DNA from: Candidatus Caenarcanales bacterium
GTDB lineage: Bacteria; Cyanobacteriota; Vampirovibrionia; LMEP-6097
Length of the DNA stretch: 61,958 nucleotides
Reading direction: 5' to 3'
Assembly (NCBI GenBank): GCA_022447685.1
Contig: JAKVAO010000006.1
Coordinates: forward strand, 1-61,958
Numbering within the stretch: position 1 is the first letter of the stretch; the number at the start of each line of letters is the position of its first letter. The notes under the pieces are model-generated. The model was not told the DNA's origin. It worked only from the letters and a program-made list of their open reading frames with translations, and did not search any database. Positions 25,388-34,541 of this stretch are shown here, one piece after another. Position numbers and translations under genes: made by a program.

Positions 25388-25686
25388 GACCCAGCAAGCA
25401 AATCAATTCTAGTAGCTAACTCATAATCTAAGTCTGTAATTTTCTTTTCACTATGAGTCCAAGTACTAATATCTAGTGAGGCCCACTTAAGCAACATATC
25501 TGGGTGATGATCTATTTCTTCAGCTATTTCTGCTACTGAATTTAGAAATTTAACAGCTTCCATGTAAGTATCAAAATCAAATTTTCTAACTAACCTATGG
25601 TGTGAGCTTTCTTTTTCTATTTCCCAGTTAGGATGAAGTTTGTCTTTCATATAATTAATAATATTATTTTTCTTGAACTTTAACAA
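25384..25686 (-). CDS. phhB: pterin-4a-carbinolamine dehydratase
   Basis: The 100-residue protein dehydrates 4a-hydroxytetrahydrobiopterin, recycling the pterin cofactor of aromatic amino acid hydroxylases, or acts in molybdopterin/pterin metabolism. The family motif is complete: EEIDHHPDMLLKWASLDIST followed by Trp-Thr-His, then Asp further on, with the catalytic His pair in DHHPD. Length is standard. It converges with trpF, overlapping its stop by 4 bases. No pterin-dependent hydroxylase gene is visible in the window, so its physiological partner is unknown. Confidence 0.9.
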   Translation of the reverse strand: MLKFKKNNIINYMKDKLHPNWEIEKESSHHRLVRKFDFDTYMEAVKFLNSVAEIAEEIDHHPDMLLKWASLDISTWTHSEKKITDLDYELATRIDLLAGS

Positions 25687-25741
25687 AAATTTAAATTTAA
25701 TCTGTTAATATATAAAAAGATTATCTTGATGTTATTGTATT

Positions 25742-27136
25742 ATGAAAATAAAATATTTAATTTCTTTATTATTCTGTATTTTAAGTTTAGGCTTTGCAGC
25801 AAGTGCATCAGCTGATGAAAATGGGCAGGCTTATAGCGTTCAGCTAGAAAAAATCGTACGGGATAAGGTAGAAACAGATAAGGATCTTAAATTACTTAGC
25901 TTAGGCGCTCCAAGAATAAATCTTAGTATGATTTCGCCTATAAGAATTTATCCTGATCTTAGTATTAATACTAAGATTGGAACTTTTAGTATCGAGAATT
26001 CAGCTTTCCCAGATACATATTTATTTTCAGTTAAAAGCGGTTCTTCTAGGTTTTCAATTCGGGGTACTAGCCTTTATCTAAAATCAGGCTCTTATACTTC
26101 GACTAGATCTTATGATTTGACTGTAGAAGCTATTTCATTAATAGATGGATACCTTCTAGAATCACAGTATCGAATTACAATTTCTCCGCTTTCTGACTCT
26201 GGTGGTTCAAGTGGCTCAGATGATGAACCAGAACCAGTGGCTAATAATTTAAATATAAGTCTTTCCAATAACGAAATTGAAGAAGGTGAATACCTATCAT
26301 TTAGAAGACAAGAGATTGGTGAATTTACTACTACAGGTGGTTCTAGATCTTTCACTTCCTATGACATAGTTTCAGGCGATGCTAGGTTGTCTGAGCTTGC
26401 AGGTAAACTAAGATTCGAAGGGGTTCTGGATTATGATGAAACTAAGACTATGAGTGTCACGATAAGTGCAAGAAATGGCTCTGATACAGCTACTAAAACT
26501 TTTACGATTAAGGTTATAGAGAAAGACAGTGAACCTCCAGTAATTAATTCAATCTCAGAGGAGTTTATCGATTATGACACGCCAATAAATACGGTAATAG
26601 CTACAGTGGATGCTGTTGATGAATATAACCCTAATGACAAGCTCAAATATACTATGCGTAGTGATACTGTTCCAGGTCTGTTCAGGATAGACGAAGAAGG
26701 CAATATTCGTTTGAGTATGTTTGTATCTAGGATCAAAAGAAAATTTTTGAGATCAGGTGTTTTCCAATGTTCTATTTTCGTTGAGGATTCTAATGGTTTT
26801 TCTAGTACTATGAAACATTCTTTCTACCTAACTAGAGCAGGTAGCTCGGGTGTCGGTATGGAACCAAGTACTCTTGTCATCAAAAACGCTGCTTCAGTCA
26901 CAGCTGGAGCTGCACTTGCAGAATTAGAGGTTATAGATTCAGATCAAGAATCTGGTCATAGTATTAAGGTACTTAATGTCAATAAATCTAGAAAGCTTGC
27001 TAAAAGATTCTATATCCAGAATAATCAACTCTTTTCCAAGAAGAATTTAAGATCTGGTAGATTTTATAGTTTTAGATTTTTGATTGAAGATCAGGACGGT
27101 AATAGAAAGTTAGTGCGTAAGGTTCATAGATTTTAA
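25742..27136 (+). CDS. secreted cadherin-like repeat protein
   Basis: Residues 1-24 form a signal peptide (YLISLLFCILSLGFAASASA). The mature part has cadherin-like beta-sandwich modules: residues 55-140 contain IGTFSIENSAFPDTYLFSV and SYDLTVEAIS; a Gly/Ser/Asp linker follows near 160; residues 165-260 contain KTMSVTISARNGSDTATKTF and PPVINSISEEFIDYDTPI; residues 265-360 contain FVEDSNGFSSTMKHSF. A last module ends FLIEDQDGNRKLVRKV. Such domains usually mediate calcium-dependent adhesion. No anchor or sorting motif is visible. It stands alone, divergent from phhB. Confidence 0.75.
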   Translation: MKIKYLISLLFCILSLGFAASASADENGQAYSVQLEKIVRDKVETDKDLKLLSLGAPRINLSMISPIRIYPDLSINTKIGTFSIENSAFPDTYLFSVKSGSSRFSIRGTSLYLKSGSYTSTRSYDLTVEAISLIDGYLLESQYRITISPLSDSGGSSGSDDEPEPVANNLNISLSNNEIEEGEYLSFRRQEIGEFTTTGGSRSFTSYDIVSGDARLSELAGKLRFEGVLDYDETKTMSVTISARNGSDTATKTFTIKVIEKDSEPPVINSISEEFIDYDTPINTVIATVDAVDEYNPNDKLKYTMRSDTVPGLFRIDEEGNIRLSMFVSRIKRKFLRSGVFQCSIFVEDSNGFSSTMKHSFYLTRAGSSGVGMEPSTLVIKNAASVTAGAALAELEVIDSDQESGHSIKVLNVNKSRKLAKRFYIQNNQLFSKKNLRSGRFYSFRFLIEDQDGNRKLVRKVHRF

Positions 27137-27173
27137 AGCATTTTTACATGAAAAGGGTTAAGATAATAGCACA

Positions 27174-28637
27174 ATGGTCCCGACTGATGACTTAGGCTCT
27201 AAATATTCTAATGGTGTTAACTACCAGTGTAACTTTCCTGTAAAACAGAATGAAGGAAGTATTGCTGCTGATTTATCAAGTAAAAAAGAAACTCTAACTA
27301 CAACAAATACCAATAATACTTATGAGCTTTCAAATGAGCAAGCAGGAATAAATTTGGGTGTTAGTGAAGTAAGACCAAGTCGAATTAGTGAAATTGATAT
27401 TGAAGGTGATATTGCTAATAATTTGTTTATTTCATCTGATTATGAAGTTGGAGAAGGGGAAGGCTCAAGGAAATTTAATTATTTAACTAGGCAGGGACAG
27501 AAAACACCCGAAAATCAGGATGTAGTAGCTATTGCTCCTAAAAATACTGATTTGTCTTTCAAGCCAATAGCAACCTTGCTTGATATCAGTACTAGTTCTG
27601 CTCCTGGTTTGGTACCATATATGAAAAAATTCCCCTCCTTATTTAATCACTATATAGCTGAAGTTTCTAAAGTTTCTTCTAGTGAATTAAAAGATAAAGT
27701 TAATGAAGTTAAAAAAAAGATACCCTATGACACTAACTTCTTTGTTGATAATGATTCTCCACAGGCTAGTATGATTAAAATTGCTTTAATCGAAGCATTA
27801 AAATATGTCGCTAATCAAGTTTATGCAGCTGATGATAAATCCTTAGGTTTTCTTGCTAATGGGGTTATGTCTGCAGTTTTAGAGGATGAAAATAACTACT
27901 ACACTCTGACCATTGGTGATACAAGTAATTTAATTTTGGGTAATAACGGGTAATCTCTTTCTAATATTAGTCAACCAAATTATATGAGTCATCTTGAAAG
28001 TTCTAGTAAAGATATTAGTATTAGAAATACTGAGATTGATAATAATATTGAACTGCCTGATACTTTAAGTATTAAATCAGTAGCTAAGTCTAAATTGGGA
28101 GATAATATAGAAATAAAAATGGCAAGCGATGGTTTTTTGATTAATTCTGAGGATGACTTTATAAATTTATCCCAGGACAATAATCAATTAGAATCTTTTA
28201 CCAGAAAAGAGTGTGAGCATTTAGAGGGCGAATTAGAGAATATTAAAAATGGTTTGGAGACACATTTTGAAAGACAATTGGGTGAATCTGTTGATTTAAG
28301 TGACGATAGCCTTAAAGATTATAGTTCAATAGCAATTACTTTAGCTAAGCTTAAAACTAGAGTAAAAAGTCTCATGCAAAATGAAAATCCAGATAATGTA
28401 ATGAATGAATTAGATAATATCTTTGATTCAATGAGAAGTTTAACTGATAATACTCTTGCTAATAATATTTTAGAGATCTATGATGACTACAGAAATGATT
28501 ATTATAATGAAGAAATTAGTATAAGAGATCTGCTTGTAGATACCAAAGAATTATTTCTTGACTCAGATATAGGAGTGTTTAATTTTTTAAAACGATTGCT
28601 GAAAGATGATGCAAGCTTGCTTACAATTAAAATCTAA
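27174..28637 (+). pseudogene. PP2C-like protein split by an in-frame TAA
   Basis: Two frames, 27174-27953 and 27984-28637, are in the same phase and separated only by TAA at 27951-27953 plus ten sense codons. Read together, the 487 residues resemble a PP2C phosphatase: LTRQGQKTPENQDVVAI is like the first metal motif, YYTLTIGDTSNLILGNNG like the Val-Gly-Asp-Ser strand, and IEIKMASDGFLINSEDDFI like the Ala-Ser-Asp-Gly motif. The usual Asp-Gly-His-Gly-Gly motif is replaced by LLDISTSSAPG, so activity is doubtful even without the stop. It begins with a long polar Ser/Thr/Asn-rich stretch and has no signal peptide. The domain call is moderate; the single-frame continuity is seen directly. Confidence 0.6.
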
Positions 28638-30325
28638 TCAACTACCTTAAGCCAGAAGAAAGTATGCCTCAACATAGTGAATTGATAAGGGTATTTCTTC
28701 ACTACAGGGAAATCAATATCACCTTTAAGTTCGATTAAACGCTTACCTTCAAACTCTGATAAATCTATATCCATAGCTAAGGCTTTGCCTGAAAGGTTGG
28801 CTACAACTAGGATCTGGTCATCTTCATATTCTCTTAGGTAACAAATCGCTTTTTCAGATGAAGTTGGAATGAATCTAATAGATCCTCTACCAAAGGTCGC
28901 AGCGTGTTTCTGACGAACTTTAATGAGTCTTCTCATCTGGTTATAGAGTGAAGTTGGAGATTTACTTACAGTTTCTACATTCAGTGAATGGAAGCCGTAG
29001 GTTGAGTCAGTATTAATTGGAAGATATAGCGCTTGTGGTTCTGCTGTCGAGAAACCAGCGTTTTTGTTTTCGTTCCACTGCATTGGCGTTCTTAGACCGT
29101 CTCTGTCTCTGAGGTAAATATTATCTCCCATACCAATCTCATCACCATAGTAGATGATTGGTGTTCCAGGAAAAGAGAATAGGAAACTATTTAAAAGTAA
29201 AATTTTTCTCCTACTATTTTCCATCATTGGTGTCAGACGTCTATTGATACCATTGTGACGAATCATTTTGGGGTGTGGTGCATATTCTTGAAATAGAAAG
29301 TCTCTCTGTTCTTCTGTTGCTGTGTCCAAGACTATTTGATCATGACTTCTAAGGAATAGACAATACTGACAGTTATCAGGAATATGAGGTGTATCTTTTA
29401 CAATCTTTTCTATGACATTGTAGTGTTCTTTCTTGATGGCGTAGAATAAGCCAGTCATAATCGGAAAGTGGAAAGACATATGGAATTCATCACCGGTACT
29501 GAAATATTCAGCAAGCTCTTCACCGTACTGGAAAGCACATTCTGCAAGTAAGATTTTGTCTTGGTATCTCTCGTCTATAGCGGCTCTTAGGTCTTTGAAG
29601 AATTGGTGAGTTGCTGGTAAGTCCTGACAGTCTGTTCCTTCTTCTTCAAATAAAAATGGAACTGCATCGCATCTAAAACCATCAAGACCAAGGTCTAGCC
29701 AGAAGAATACTATTTTTTTGAATTCATCTACAACTTCGGGGTTCTCGAAATTTAGGTCAGGTTGACTTGAATAAAATCTATGCCAGTAGTATTGCTCAGC
29801 GGCTTCATCCCAAGTCCAATTAGAGGTTTCTTGATCGAATAAAATTGGAGCGTCTACGTATTTTTCTTTGGTGTCAGACCAAACATAGTAGTCTCTATAT
29901 TTAGATTCTGGATTGCGCCTTGCTTCTTGGAACCAGTGGTGTTCTATGGAGGTATGGTTCATAACCAAGTCTGCGATTACACGAATACCATTTTTGTGAG
30001 CTTCTTTCATGAAGTATTTGAAGTCTTCTAGTGTTCCAAATTCTTCTTTAACCTTGTAGTAGTCTGCAACATCATAGCCATCATCAAACATTGGGGATTC
30101 GAAGAAGGGCATTAACCAGAGACAGTTTATTCCAAGGTCTCTTAGATATGGCAGTTTCTCTGCTAAACCTAGAAAATCCCCATAACCATCACCATTACTG
30201 TCGAAGAAATATTTTACATGAAGCTGGTAGAATACCGCATCTTGGAACCAGTGAACGTTCTTCTTCATGTGAACGCTACCGCGGGCTATCTGGTCATGAT
30301 AAGCAATATCAGAATCTTTCATCAT
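28634..30325 (-). CDS. treS: trehalose synthase-like GH13 enzyme (maltose alpha-glucosyltransferase)
   Basis: The 563-residue protein is a GH13 enzyme most like TreS, which interconverts maltose and trehalose. AVFYQLHVKYFFDSNGDGYG and FFESPMFDDGYDVADYY are the opening motifs. VIADLVMNHTS is region I, DGFRCDAVPFLFEEEGT holds the nucleophile Asp, LLAECAF the acid/base Glu, and LRSHDQIVL the third acid, though TreS normally has Asn-His-Asp there. PIIYYGDEIGMGDNIYLRD is also typical. Length fits the core enzyme without a maltokinase domain. It converges with the PP2C-like gene with a 4-base overlap. Confidence 0.83.
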   Translation of the reverse strand: MMKDSDIAYHDQIARGSVHMKKNVHWFQDAVFYQLHVKYFFDSNGDGYGDFLGLAEKLPYLRDLGINCLWLMPFFESPMFDDGYDVADYYKVKEEFGTLEDFKYFMKEAHKNGIRVIADLVMNHTSIEHHWFQEARRNPESKYRDYYVWSDTKEKYVDAPILFDQETSNWTWDEAAEQYYWHRFYSSQPDLNFENPEVVDEFKKIVFFWLDLGLDGFRCDAVPFLFEEEGTDCQDLPATHQFFKDLRAAIDERYQDKILLAECAFQYGEELAEYFSTGDEFHMSFHFPIMTGLFYAIKKEHYNVIEKIVKDTPHIPDNCQYCLFLRSHDQIVLDTATEEQRDFLFQEYAPHPKMIRHNGINRRLTPMMENSRRKILLLNSFLFSFPGTPIIYYGDEIGMGDNIYLRDRDGLRTPMQWNENKNAGFSTAEPQALYLPINTDSTYGFHSLNVETVSKSPTSLYNQMRRLIKVRQKHAATFGRGSIRFIPTSSEKAICYLREYEDDQILVVANLSGKALAMDIDLSEFEGKRLIELKGDIDFPVVKKYPYQFTMLRHTFFWLKVVD

Positions 30326-30400
30326 CTACATTATATGTACCCAAAGAAACTTTGTCATTCTTTTTGATGATTAAGTTTTATAGCTTATAATATTTTAATT

Positions 30401-31741
30401 ATGAGAAAAGCTATCGCTATTTTTGCAGCGAAGATGTCTGCAAAACTCATAAAAGCACTAAAGCTAGGTAATGCAAGTAGTTTACCTGGTAGATTGGCGC
30501 TTAAGATATACCCGAGTTTGCTAAGAGATTACGCTGGGACTTTAGCTGATGGAAGCTCTTCAGTAAGACTTGCTGTGAGTGGAACCAATGGTAAAACTAC
30601 TTCTGTAGGTCTATTAGATTCTATCTATGAAGTTTACGCATCTAAAGATAATCTAATTTCTAATCGTCTCGGAGCGAATTTATACTATGGAGTTGCTACT
30701 GCCTTTGCTCTATCTATGTCAGCTGCTAAGCAGAAGCAGGATTTTATTCTAGAGGTAGATGAAGCTGCCTTAAGATCTGTAGTAAAAGATCTTAAACCTG
30801 ATTTAATTGCGCTCACTAATATATTTCGTGACCAATTGGATCGTTTCGGTGAAATTGATACCACTAGACGATTTATCCAAGAAGCTATAGATGAGGTAAA
30901 GGATGTTAATTTAGTTATTAATTATGATGATACTAAGATTAGGTCTCTTAAATCATCTTCAGGTTCTAAGAGATATTTTTATAAGCTTGAAATTGCAGAT
31001 GAACTGAAAAGTGAGCTTAACTACGAGGTAAGTGATAAAGACTCTAGTTTAGAGGATCTTGATTTAGAAAATGATATCGATGAGATGTATCTAATTAAAG
31101 CTTTCTTGAAGAAAATTACTAGTTCTGGATCTGTTTTTGATTTGATTTACTCAGGTAAGTCGATAGAGGTTAATCTAAATTTACCTGGTATTTACAACGT
31201 CTACAATGCATTACTGGCTGCAAGTGTCTTCATTGCTTATGATTGTCCTTTGGGTTTGATCAAAGAAGGTTTGGAAGCTTATCAAGGAAGTTTCGGTAGA
31301 GCCCAGAATAAGATTATTAATGGTAAAAGCTCGAATATCTTTCTTATTAAGAATCCTAAGGGCTGCTCAGAGGTTTTGAATCTGATTAAATTAGATCAGA
31401 ATGCCATGAATTTGATTATTATCAACGACGATTATGCTGATGGACGCGATGTTTCTTGGTTATGGGATGCTGATTTTGAGCTTTTAGCTGCAACTAAACA
31501 AGATTCAGTAGATATTGATTTTGTTTGTAGTGGTAATAGAGCTTATGATATGGCTCTAAGGCTTAAATACGCCGGTATTTCAGCTTCTAGGATCTATGTT
31601 GAAGAAGATATTAGCTTGGCTTTAGATTATGCGAGTCAAAATCAAGAGCATAGGTCACTTAATGTTTTACCTACATACACAGCTTTGCTTTATTTGGAGA
31701 AGATTTTGAATTTGACTGAAAGTATTGGGCTTAAGAATTAA
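30401..31741 (+). CDS. murT: Mur ligase-family protein, MurT type (DUF1727)
   Basis: MurT with GatD amidates the D-Glu of lipid II in Gram-positives; relatives occur in cyanobacteria. The 446-residue protein has the ATP loop AVSGTNGKTTSVGLLDS at 58-74, then LEVDEAAL and ALTNIFRDQLDRFGEIDTT, which are MurT hallmarks. The C-terminal DUF1727 region has FGRAQNKIING and IINDDYADGRDVSWLW. The Cys residues of the zinc ribbon found in many MurTs are absent, and no GatD gene follows, so the partner must be elsewhere if used. TATAAT at 30386-30391 lies 9 bases before the ATG, pointing to a leaderless message. Confidence 0.85.
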   Translation: MRKAIAIFAAKMSAKLIKALKLGNASSLPGRLALKIYPSLLRDYAGTLADGSSSVRLAVSGTNGKTTSVGLLDSIYEVYASKDNLISNRLGANLYYGVATAFALSMSAAKQKQDFILEVDEAALRSVVKDLKPDLIALTNIFRDQLDRFGEIDTTRRFIQEAIDEVKDVNLVINYDDTKIRSLKSSSGSKRYFYKLEIADELKSELNYEVSDKDSSLEDLDLENDIDEMYLIKAFLKKITSSGSVFDLIYSGKSIEVNLNLPGIYNVYNALLAASVFIAYDCPLGLIKEGLEAYQGSFGRAQNKIINGKSSNIFLIKNPKGCSEVLNLIKLDQNAMNLIIINDDYADGRDVSWLWDADFELLAATKQDSVDIDFVCSGNRAYDMALRLKYAGISASRIYVEEDISLALDYASQNQEHRSLNVLPTYTALLYLEKILNLTESIGLKN

Positions 31742-31754
31742 TATCCACAAGGAT

Positions 31755-31898
31755 CTACATTTCTTCAGGGCTCAATTCTTCGCCCTCATCATTGATACCA
31801 GGCATAACTTTAGAGAAAACAGTTAAAAACATAGTGAAAACGAAAGCAAGTATCGTAAATCCTAATAAAACACCTTTCCACATGCCGGCAAATATCAT
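31755..31898 (-). CDS. small membrane protein, 47 residues, downstream of mnmE
   Basis: A frame from ATG 31898 to TAG 31755-31757 encodes a short start, one transmembrane helix (LLGFTILAFVFTMFLTVF, residues about 11-28) and an acidic tail ending EGEELSPEEM. It lies 24 bases after mnmE on the same strand, so it is probably the last gene of that transcript. It fits small single-span membrane proteins, with the basic residue inside and the acidic tail on the other side. I know no named family for it. Confidence 0.6.
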   Translation of the reverse strand: MIFAGMWKGVLLGFTILAFVFTMFLTVFSKVMPGINDEGEELSPEEM

Positions 31899-31922
31899 AT
31901 TTATGATTTTATCATTGATTTA

Positions 31923-33323
31923 TTACTTACCAATACAAAACTGACTGAACATATTATCAAGTATCTCTTCGGTGAGATCATCTCCAGTAATTTCACCTAA
32001 TTTTGCGATAGCAGCTTTGAGGTCTATAGTCCAGAAATCATGCTCCATCCCATTATCTGCACTTTCTAAAGCTTTTATTAGAGATTCTCTAGACCGTCTT
32101 AGTAAATCTGCCTGCCTGGAGTTGATACTTACTTTGCAGGAATCTGCTACAGAGCTTAACTCAGGATTGGCTTTATTGTAGATAATATCTTTTAATTCTT
32201 CTATATTGACTTTGCTTTCACTCGAAATTACTAAATTGAAATTAGCTGAGTTTAAGTCTGTATTGAAATCTTCAACTTTACTAGAATTTAATAAGTCAAC
32301 TTTAGTTCCTATTCCGATAAAATCCTTATCCGAAAAACTTTTCTTTAGTTCTTCTAGTTCAGCTTGGAAATCTTCGTAGTTCTCTACTCTAGTAACATCT
32401 TCTAACCATAAAATTAAATCAGCCTCTTGTATCGCTTTTTTGCTAAGCTCAATCCCAATTTTCTCGACTCTATCTTCACTATCACGAATTCCAGCGGTAT
32501 CAGTAAGAACCACAGGAATACCATTTAGGTTCATAGATTCTTCGATTATATCCCTGGTAGTGCCAGCTATATCAGTAACAATAGCGCGCTCATTCCTGAG
32601 AAGTGTATTAAGCAAGCTGGATTTTCCTGCGTTGGGTTTACCTGCAAGTGCAACTTTGAAGCCTTCTCTTAGAATTTGACCTGATTTCTCACTAGCCAAA
32701 ATATCTTCTATGTCTAGAATAGTAAAACTGAGTTTCTCGGTGAACTTCTTTGCGGGATATTCATCAACTTCATCAGGGAAATCAATACAAGCTATAAGCT
32801 CAGCTAGTAATTTTAATAAAGCTTCACGCATAGCTTTGATTTTTTGCCCAAGAAAACCTTGATATAGATTCACAGCATTAGCTCCAGAAAGCTTAGTTCT
32901 AGAGTTGATTAGATCCAAAATCCCTTCGGCTTGACTTAGGTCAATTTTCTTATTCAGTAATGCCCTTTCTGTGAATTCACCAGGCTTTGCCAGGCGCGCA
33001 CCATTCTCTAGGCATAACTCAAGTATCTTTTTACTTAACCATGAGCCACCGTGGCACTGAATTTCAATTACATCTTCCCCAGTAAAACTCTTAGGAGCTT
33101 TGAAATTTAGAATCAAGGCTTGGTCTATTTTGTTTTCAAAACTAGCTTTCTCTTTATTCGATTTTTCGATAATCCATTTAAGTTTGAAAGTTCCAGGGCT
33201 TAAGTCTTTATCTTCGATATTGGAGATTTTTTGGATGATTTCATGGCTAGTATCACCACTGATTCTAATAATAGAAACGGCGGCGGTGCCGGGGGATGTT
33301 ACTATGGCTGCGATCGTATCCAA
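31923..33323 (-). CDS. mnmE: tRNA modification GTPase MnmE
   Basis: MnmE with MnmG installs the 5-carboxymethylaminomethyl group on wobble U34 of several tRNAs, using GTP and a folate-bound carbon. The start is TTG (DTIAAIVTSPGTAAVSIIRI matches the family's beginning). The folate-binding N-terminal domain includes IEIQCHGG and PGEFTERALLNKKIDL. The G domain has GKPNAGKSSLLN, GTTRD and the switch DTAGIRDSED. The protein ends FCIGK, with the invariant Cys of the C-terminal motif. Length 466 is standard. mnmG is not in the window. Confidence 0.95.
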   Translation of the reverse strand: MDTIAAIVTSPGTAAVSIIRISGDTSHEIIQKISNIEDKDLSPGTFKLKWIIEKSNKEKASFENKIDQALILNFKAPKSFTGEDVIEIQCHGGSWLSKKILELCLENGARLAKPGEFTERALLNKKIDLSQAEGILDLINSRTKLSGANAVNLYQGFLGQKIKAMREALLKLLAELIACIDFPDEVDEYPAKKFTEKLSFTILDIEDILASEKSGQILREGFKVALAGKPNAGKSSLLNTLLRNERAIVTDIAGTTRDIIEESMNLNGIPVVLTDTAGIRDSEDRVEKIGIELSKKAIQEADLILWLEDVTRVENYEDFQAELEELKKSFSDKDFIGIGTKVDLLNSSKVEDFNTDLNSANFNLVISSESKVNIEELKDIIYNKANPELSSVADSCKVSINSRQADLLRRSRESLIKALESADNGMEHDFWTIDLKAAIAKLGEITGDDLTEEILDNMFSQFCIGK

Positions 33324-33467
33324 GGCTTGTTTAATTCTCCAATTTCCGCGTTATGCTTGTATTTAAATTTATCATTTACGTCAAGTAAACTCAAAATTTC
33401 AAATAATATGTAATAATATCGTCAAATTTGGGAAAGATATATACATTATATAGACTAGAGTCAAAAC

Positions 33468-34541
33468 ATGATTGAAATGAAGCCAATTACTGTAGCAAAT
33501 AATAAGCCAGATATCAGTACCCCAATTGCATCTAAAAAAGATGAGTATGCAAATTCTGATAGCGGTGAACTTCTGATACTCAGGGAAGGTGGTAATTGGA
33601 CTTTAGTTGATAAGAATGGAGACATTCAAAAAGATATTAAGCTTGATTTAGATATATTCCAAAGAGGCAGTAATGGTGAACTTGAATTTAAGGGAGACTT
33701 ATTAAACCGTATAGAGGATAGAGATTTAAGAGAACTCATAAATAATTACAGCAAAGAAGGTGGTTTTAAAGAGCTCAAAGGTCCAGAATGGCAAAAATTA
33801 ATGGCTGCAAATATTCAAGAGCTCGATGGTTTTAGTCCTTCTCGTACACTTGATGCAAATGATATTAATAATATGAGAAAGGTTGAAAATGCTTGGAATG
33901 ATTTCGAAGTGACTGAGCCTGATTATACTGATCAGGTTGATCATGGTCATGGGCATTCTGATGATAAGGCACCATTTCTTTTTCCAGGTGTAGCTATTTC
34001 CCAAGTACCTGGTTTTAGTTCAGAGATCGAGAAATATAATGCTGAAGTAGCAGTTGGGGACGAAGGTAATAATAAATTTGAAGATGCACTAGTTTTAAAT
34101 TTGTACGATAATATTGACAATGTTTTTACTGAATATATTAAGAATGTTGATGATGATAAGTTCCTAGAAATGATTAATTCATTACCTAAAACCGAAGATG
34201 ATGCTCGCTTATCAAGTTTCACAGATAAAGATGATAGAAAGTACATATTAGGATTCGAGGAATATAGAATAGATTTAGATAAAGAATACTTAGCGACCCT
34301 AACACCCGAAGAAAAGAAATTAGCCATAATCTCTGTGAAAAAGGGTATGATTGGAGGTCTTACAGATCTCTTCAAGAGAAGAAGTCTTGTTTATAATCCT
34401 GAGCTTAGAGATAAATATTTTGAGCTGTTTGGTATAGATGTTGATCAGTTAGCTACAGAAGGGTCTAAAATTTTTACTGAGGTGAAGAGTGAAACTGAAA
34501 CACAGTTTAATCCCCAGCAGAATAAAACTAAAGCTCTCTAG
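33468..34541 (+). CDS. hypothetical acidic soluble protein
   Basis: I do not recognise this 357-residue protein. There is no signal peptide; the first 30 residues are polar and low in charge (KPITVANNKPDISTPIAS). A His-rich patch, DHGHGHSDD near residue 162, might bind metal. ELLILREGGNWTLVDKNGDI near 34 looks like a small beta unit. The C-terminal third is helical and acidic and ends in a Gln/Lys tail. It stands alone upstream of and convergent with the GGDEF gene, overlapping its end by 14 bases. Its N-terminus groups it with the other possible export substrates here. Confidence 0.55.
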   Translation: MIEMKPITVANNKPDISTPIASKKDEYANSDSGELLILREGGNWTLVDKNGDIQKDIKLDLDIFQRGSNGELEFKGDLLNRIEDRDLRELINNYSKEGGFKELKGPEWQKLMAANIQELDGFSPSRTLDANDINNMRKVENAWNDFEVTEPDYTDQVDHGHGHSDDKAPFLFPGVAISQVPGFSSEIEKYNAEVAVGDEGNNKFEDALVLNLYDNIDNVFTEYIKNVDDDKFLEMINSLPKTEDDARLSSFTDKDDRKYILGFEEYRIDLDKEYLATLTPEEKKLAIISVKKGMIGGLTDLFKRRSLVYNPELRDKYFELFGIDVDQLATEGSKIFTEVKSETETQFNPQQNKTKAL

